Source: Oscillospiraceae bacterium
GTDB lineage: Bacteria; Bacillota; Clostridia; Oscillospirales; Oscillospiraceae
Assembly (NCBI GenBank): GCA_029009035.1
Contig: JAQXJQ010000167.1
Location: 1 to 9,502, forward strand
DNA length: 9,502 bases
Reading direction: 5' to 3'
The notes below the pieces were generated by a model. It saw nothing but the letters and a program-made list of their open reading frames with translations, did not search any database and was not told where the DNA came from. The position numbers and the translations under genes are program-made. The first letter of the stretch is position 1, and every line of letters begins with the position of its first letter. Below, one piece after another: positions 6,274 through 9,502 of the stretch.

Positions 6274-7285
6274 GGGTCCGTCCTCCCCTCTGCTTCAGCA
6301 GAAGCCACACAAAAAAGGGTCCGCCGATCAGGGAAAGCATAATGCCTACCGGCAGTTCAAAGGGGGCAAAGAGAATACGGGAGAGCAGGTCGCAGAGGGT
6401 GAGCATGGCTGCGCCCCCCATGGCACAGGCCGCAACCAGCGCTCGGGACTCCTCTCCCACCATGCGCCGCATGATGTGCGGCACGATCAGCCCCACAAAG
6501 CCCAGCAGACCGGTGAAGCTCACCGCGGCGCCGGCCAGTGCCGCCGCAAGAGAAAGCAGCAGGATACGCACAGGCCGCACCCTGAGCCCCAAACTCTGGG
6601 CCGTATCCGATCCCAGCGCCAGAATATCCATCTCTCCTCCCAGCGCAAACACCAGGATCCCCGCGATGACCACGACCCAGAAGGCCGGGATCACTCTGGC
6701 CAGGGACAGGTTGGCCACACCGCCGATACGAAAATCGGAATAGCCGTTGAGGGACTCCGGAACAAAGGTCAGCACACAATCGATCCCCGCACTGAACACA
6801 CCGGACACCGCAATTCCGGCCAGTACCAAAGTGATACGGGAGGCGGCGGCACACCGGGCGATAAAGAGCACCAGCAGCACACCTGCCAGCGCACCCAAAA
6901 AGGCAGCCAGCGGCATGAGATTGACACTCATGGGAAAAAGAGCAGTACACAGCGCCACCGACAGACCCGCCCCCGAGTTGACGCCAATCACATTGGGCGC
7001 CGCCAAAGGGTTGTTGAGCACGCTCTGGATCACCGCGCCGGAAACAGCCAGAGCCGCCCCTGCCACCAGACAGCCAAAGGTGCGGGGCAGACGAGCGTAG
7101 AGAATGATCCGGGTCTGCACCGAGTCGGGAGCCACACCGGTCAGCGCCCGCAGGATATCCCCGGGATGCACTCTCACCGCCCCAAGGCAAATGCTCAGCA
7201 TCGCACCAACCAGCACTGTCACCGCCAGAATAATAAACACAGCCGTCTTATTGGGCCGTGTAGAGGATGTCGGCAAGTTTTTCAT
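6266..7285 (-). CDS. ABC transporter permease, FecCD/BtuC family
   Basis: This 339-residue polytopic membrane protein belongs to the family that imports ferric siderophores, heme, cobalamin and related chelates. It contains the first helix (about 16-36), RLPRTFGCLVAGAALAVSG (65-83), the conserved QSVLNNPLAAPNVIGVNSG (87-105), the ATPase-coupling region with LGSDTAQSLGL (224-234) and FVGLIVPHIMRRM (263-275). I chose ATG 7285 because GGGGTGA lies five bases upstream. ATG 7306 would add seven residues without a good site. Its start overlaps the binding-protein gene by 38 bases, and its end overlaps the ATPase start. A single permease gene implies a homodimer, as in BtuCD. Confidence 0.95.
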   Translation of the reverse strand: MKNLPTSSTRPNKTAVFIILAVTVLVGAMLSICLGAVRVHPGDILRALTGVAPDSVQTRIILYARLPRTFGCLVAGAALAVSGAVIQSVLNNPLAAPNVIGVNSGAGLSVALCTALFPMSVNLMPLAAFLGALAGVLLVLFIARCAAASRITLVLAGIAVSGVFSAGIDCVLTFVPESLNGYSDFRIGGVANLSLARVIPAFWVVVIAGILVFALGGEMDILALGSDTAQSLGLRVRPVRILLLSLAAALAGAAVSFTGLLGFVGLIVPHIMRRMVGEESRALVAACAMGGAAMLTLCDLLSRILFAPFELPVGIMLSLIGGPFFVWLLLKQRGGRTHD

Positions 7286-8198
7286 AGGCTTCACCCCACC
7301 GTGCATTGGGCTTCAGATTATAGAGCTCATGCTCCACAAGGTAAAAGTTCCCGCTCCGGACCGCGCGAAGGCTGTTCCACGCAGGGTCGGTCAGCAGGGT
7401 TTCCTCCAACAGCTTTTGGGCTCGTCCGGTATCGGAACCCTGGAACACAGCGAACACATAGTCCGGATCGGCAGCCATGACGGCCTCCAGACTCAGGTCG
7501 TCCAGCAGGGTGCTGTCCCTGTCCGCCACATTCACGCACCCCAAATCCGCCAGGATCTCGCCCAACACAGTGCCGCTGCTCCCCTTGACCTTACAGCTTG
7601 TCCCGCTGATACGCAGACAGACTACCGAAGGGGCGGATCCGTCCTGCCGGGCGACAGCCGCCTCCACTCGGCCAGCAACCGCAAGGCCGTTCTCATCATA
7701 GAGTTCCTCGCGGCCGGTCAGCTCAGTGCAGATCTTCAGCATGGCCAGATAATCCTCAAAGTGCTGAATATCAAAATAAGCCACGGTGATGCCGGCCCGC
7801 TCCAGACTCTCCCGCAGTTCCAGATTGGATGCGGTGTTACTGCTGGCCAGAACGAGATCTGGTTCGGCAGAAAACAAAAGCTCCAAATTGGGCTCGTTAA
7901 TGGCGCCGAGATCAATGACCCCCTCGTCCAGCCCCAGATCAAGAGACGTCCATGCGTTGTTGGACGCCGCCACCAGAGTATCCTTCCCCCCTGCCAGGCA
8001 CCACACATCGGCAAAGCTGCCGATCATGGCGGCCACCCTCCGGGGAGACTCCACAGTGATCTCCCGCCCCAGGGCGTCCGTAAAGGTCACTGCATTCTCC
8101 CCCGGGCGGGGGGCAGCGGGCTCCCGTCCGGGCGCTGCACAGGCAAAGGTCCCCAGCAAAAGGGCAAATGACAAAAGGAATAAACCAAATCGCTTCAT
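7248..8198 (-). CDS. Substrate-binding lipoprotein of a FecB/BtuF-type ABC importer
   Basis: This 316-residue binding protein captures the ligand outside the membrane and delivers it to the FecCD-type permease. Residues 1-20 are a lipoprotein signal: MKRF, a hydrophobic stretch, then FAC with Cys20 as the likely lipidated residue, followed by a Pro/Ala-rich linker. The mature part follows the helical-backbone (class III, PeriBP_2) pattern: VTFTDALGREITVESPRRVA (37-56), LGAINEPNLELLFSAEPDLV (97-116), YFDIQHFEDYLAML and the C-terminal FYLVEHELYNLKPNARWGEA (285-304). The last block resembles Gram-positive iron-chelate/heme binders, but the ligand is not provable from sequence. ATG 8198 is chosen over the upstream ATG 8285 because GGAGGG sits seven bases before it and the signal peptide starts there. 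It is the first gene of a four-gene operon. Confidence 0.93.
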   Translation of the reverse strand: MKRFGLFLLSFALLLGTFACAAPGREPAAPRPGENAVTFTDALGREITVESPRRVAAMIGSFADVWCLAGGKDTLVAASNNAWTSLDLGLDEGVIDLGAINEPNLELLFSAEPDLVLASSNTASNLELRESLERAGITVAYFDIQHFEDYLAMLKICTELTGREELYDENGLAVAGRVEAAVARQDGSAPSVVCLRISGTSCKVKGSSGTVLGEILADLGCVNVADRDSTLLDDLSLEAVMAADPDYVFAVFQGSDTGRAQKLLEETLLTDPAWNSLRAVRSGNFYLVEHELYNLKPNARWGEAYEKLADILYTAQ

Positions 8199-8256
8199 CC
8201 GCGATCCCTCCGAACATGCAGCGAACCGGACAGAGCAGAACGCCTTAAATAAATAA

Positions 8257-8285
8257 AGTTTACGGGCTTGAGGCGGAAATGTCAA
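8257..8285 (-). promoter_or_regulatory. Promoter of the importer/siroheme operon
   Basis: On the minus strand a perfect -35 TTGACA (8280-8285) is followed after exactly 17 bases by TAAACT (8257-8262; four of six match TATAAT). The leader is about 50 bases, too short for a cobalamin riboswitch. The tandem repeat block begins two bases upstream of the -35, a typical activator or repressor position. Confidence 0.6.
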
Positions 8286-8287
8286 AT

Positions 8288-8331
8288 GGAAAATGCTTTC
8301 CTGCTCCCGGGGAAATGTTTCATGATCCCGG
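8288..8331. promoter_or_regulatory. Two imperfect tandem repeats, candidate shared operator of the divergent promoters
   Basis: Copy 1 (8288-8310, 23 bases) and copy 2 (8311-8331, 21 bases) align with two single-base gaps and two mismatches. Both begin with GGAAA, continue with TG then TTTC, and end with TCCCGG. Each copy also has an internal dyad: GGAAA-ATGC-TTTCC in copy 1 and GAAA-TG-TTTC in copy 2. The block lies between the importer -35 (8280-8285) and the reductase -10 (8368-8373), so one regulator could control both directions. A weaker half-match (GAAAAGCACTTCC) follows at 8336-8348. No regulator gene is visible in the window. Confidence 0.45.
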
Positions 8332-8367
8332 CTTTGAAAAGCACTTCCCCGCCGAGGATTTGTGTGC

Positions 8368-8373
8368 TATAAT
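8368..8373 (+). promoter_or_regulatory. Extended -10 promoter element of the siroheme reductase gene
   Basis: A perfect TATAAT (8368-8373) is preceded by TGC, giving the extended -10 TGnTATAAT. No good -35 lies 16-18 bases upstream (TTCCCC at 8345-8350), which suggests dependence on the extended -10 or on an activator bound at the tandem repeats. The expected start is near 8380, giving a leader of about 34 bases. Confidence 0.55.
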
Positions 8374-8413
8374 CCCCCTATATTCATGCTGACTACACTT
8401 CGGAGGGATCACC

Positions 8414-9502
8414 ATGCTGAAAGATAACATAGTTTACTACTACCGCGATCTTGGCAAAAACTGTGCCGAGGCTATCATTCTCGCGGCAAACGAGAAATAT
8501 AATCTGGGCCTGAACGAAGCTGCCATAAAACTGTTTCTGGGCTTCGGCGGCGGCAACGGCTGCGGCGGCACCTGCGGTGCTCTCAGCGGCGCTCTGGCGG
8601 TGCTCAGCCATCTCTACGGCGACAAGCCCCAGGAGGAGTTCCGTCCCCTGTGCGCCAAATTCGTGGAGCGCTTCGATGCCAAACTGGGCGGTACCGAGTG
8701 CTCCCTCCTGGCCGGCAAATATAAGACAAGCGAAACACGCTGCACCGCTGCCGTCGAACTGGCGGGCGAGGTGCTGGATGCTTTCATTGCCGAACAGAAC
8801 GGCGAGACCACACCTGCCGCCGGTCCCTGCACCCTCTCCCCCGCCGATATCAAGCGGGTCAAGGGCATGGGATTTCTCCAGCACGCGGGCACCAACAAGT
8901 TCAACGGCCGCATCATCACCCGCAACGGCCGCATCACCGTAGACGAGGCCAAAGCCATTGCCAACGCCGCAGAACAGTACGGCGACGGGTACATGATGCT
9001 CACCACCCGCCTGACCCTGGAGGTCTCCGGCATCGACTACAACGACATCGACGCCTTCCGCGCCGAAGTGGGCAAGGCCGGTCTGGAGACCGGCGGCACC
9101 GGCAGCAAGGTCCGCCCCGTGGTCTCCTGCAAGGGCACCACCTGCCAGTACGGTCTCTACGATACCTATGCCATCAGCCAGGAGATCCACGAGCGTTTCT
9201 TCAAGGGTTACGCCAATGTCTCCCTCCCCCACAAGTTCAAGATCGCCACCGGCGGCTGCCCCAACAACTGTGTAAAGCCCGACCTCAACGACCTGGGCAT
9301 CGTGGGCGCCAGAATGCCGGTGTTCAACGAAACCCTCTGCCGAAACTGCAAGAAGTGTCAAATCGAGACCTCCTGCCCCATCAAGGTTCCTGTGATGGTT
9401 AACGGAAAACCGGTCATTGACCCCGGAGCCTGCAACAGCTGTGGCAGATGCGTGGGCAAATGTCCCTTCCATTGTACCGACGAATTCGTCAGTGGCTGGA
9501 AG
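8414..9502 (+). CDS. C_GCAxxG_C_C domain - nitrite/sulfite reductase - ferredoxin fusion protein (3' end outside window)
   Basis: The frame is open for 363 codons from ATG 8414 (GGAGGG six bases upstream) to the window edge, so the protein is incomplete. Domains in order: (1) residues 1-130, a C_GCAxxG_C_C-type redox domain with Cys17, FGGGNGCGGTCGALSG (44-59, Cys50 and Cys54), Cys80, Cys96 in FDAKLGGTEC and Cys110; (2) about 140-225, a ferredoxin-like half-domain of nitrite/sulfite reductases (GFLQHAGTNKFNGRIITRNG); (3) 230-300, a siroheme/4Fe-4S site with Cys239-x4-Cys244 (SCKGTTCQYG) and Cys282-x3-Cys286 (GGCPNNCVKPDLNDLGIVG); (4) 305-357, two ferredoxin motifs, C309-x2-C312-x2-C315-x5-C321-P and C340-x2-C343-x2-C346-x3-C350-P. 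It is likely a cytosolic siroheme reductase for sulfite, nitrite or a related oxyanion, with built-in electron transfer. The substrate is not known. The first Cys pair is one residue closer than the usual C-x5-C. It is divergent from the importer and precorrin-2 dehydrogenase operon. Confidence 0.92.
   Translation, partial: MLKDNIVYYYRDLGKNCAEAIILAANEKYNLGLNEAAIKLFLGFGGGNGCGGTCGALSGALAVLSHLYGDKPQEEFRPLCAKFVERFDAKLGGTECSLLAGKYKTSETRCTAAVELAGEVLDAFIAEQNGETTPAAGPCTLSPADIKRVKGMGFLQHAGTNKFNGRIITRNGRITVDEAKAIANAAEQYGDGYMMLTTRLTLEVSGIDYNDIDAFRAEVGKAGLETGGTGSKVRPVVSCKGTTCQYGLYDTYAISQEIHERFFKGYANVSLPHKFKIATGGCPNNCVKPDLNDLGIVGARMPVFNETLCRNCKKCQIETSCPIKVPVMVNGKPVIDPGACNSCGRCVGKCPFHCTDEFVSGWK

Noticed and set aside
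6272..7480. A 402-codon plus-strand ORF opposite the FecCD permease
   Set aside because: It is His/Gln/Arg-rich shadow translation antisense to a clear permease, with no motif.
8199..8256. A cobalamin or other riboswitch in the importer leader
   Set aside because: The leader from the predicted start to ATG 8198 is only about 50 bases and contains no B12-box-like sequence, so it is too short for a known corrinoid riboswitch.
8393..9472. A 359-codon minus-strand ORF opposite the siroheme reductase
   Set aside because: It is Gly/Ala/Val-rich low-complexity shadow coding antisense to a frame with clear Cys cluster motifs. It has no ribosome site and no family signature.

Overview
The window looks like the chromosome of an anaerobic, GC-rich member of the Bacillota, most likely class Clostridia and perhaps near the Oscillospiraceae of the gut. 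This is an inference. It rests on strong GGAGG-type ribosome binding sites, short intergenic gaps, a tRNA-Pro(GGG) with an encoded CCA, a Clostridia-style siroheme reductase fused to ferredoxin, and an AI-2E-family permease. TGA ends several intact genes here (galE, the AI-2E-family gene, the FecCD permease), so there is no sign of a general UGA reassignment.

Layout. (1) Bases 1-460 hold the C-terminal third of a ribose-type (BPD_transp_2) sugar ABC permease on the + strand. It converges on a minus-strand unit across one hairpin terminator (486-519). (2) The minus-strand unit 3053->529 is galE followed, with translational coupling, by an FGGY carbohydrate kinase. The kinase reads as a full-length 506-residue protein in one frame, but two in-frame stops break it: TGA at codon 292 and TAA at codon 456. 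(3) Bases 3286-3465 hold tRNA-Pro(GGG) on the minus strand, with its own promoter and terminator. Next to it is a nested 76-bp palindrome (3493-3568). (4) An AI-2E-family permease (4735->3596, minus) follows. (5) A tight minus-strand operon (8198->4839) encodes a FecB/BtuF-type lipoprotein, a FecCD-type permease, a FecE/BtuD-type ATPase and a precorrin-2 dehydrogenase (the siroheme branch enzyme). (6) Divergent from it, starting at 8414 and running off the window, is a fusion of a C_GCAxxG_C_C domain, a nitrite/sulfite reductase siroheme/4Fe-4S domain and a 2x[4Fe-4S] ferredoxin domain.

How the genes may work together. The right half reads as one siroheme module. An importer for a metal chelate or tetrapyrrole and the enzyme that makes sirohydrochlorin are co-transcribed, and a siroheme-dependent reductase is transcribed away from the same 215-bp control region. 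That region holds a good promoter on each strand and two near-identical tandem repeats (8288-8331) between them, a plausible shared operator. The left half is sugar metabolism (uptake, a broken sugar kinase, UDP-galactose epimerase), where the kinase appears to be recently inactivated.

The most notable points are the siroheme-linked importer/reductase module with its repeat-bearing divergent promoter, and the doubly interrupted kinase. The kinase's first stop falls exactly on the first Cys position of a Cys-Asn-Asn-Cys motif, which gives a superficially selenoprotein-like U-x-x-C. The second stop argues for a pseudogene. No gene-free stretch exceeds 300 bases. The longest, 3054-3322, holds the galE promoter and the tRNA terminator, and I see nothing convincing in its middle part (about 3121-3285).
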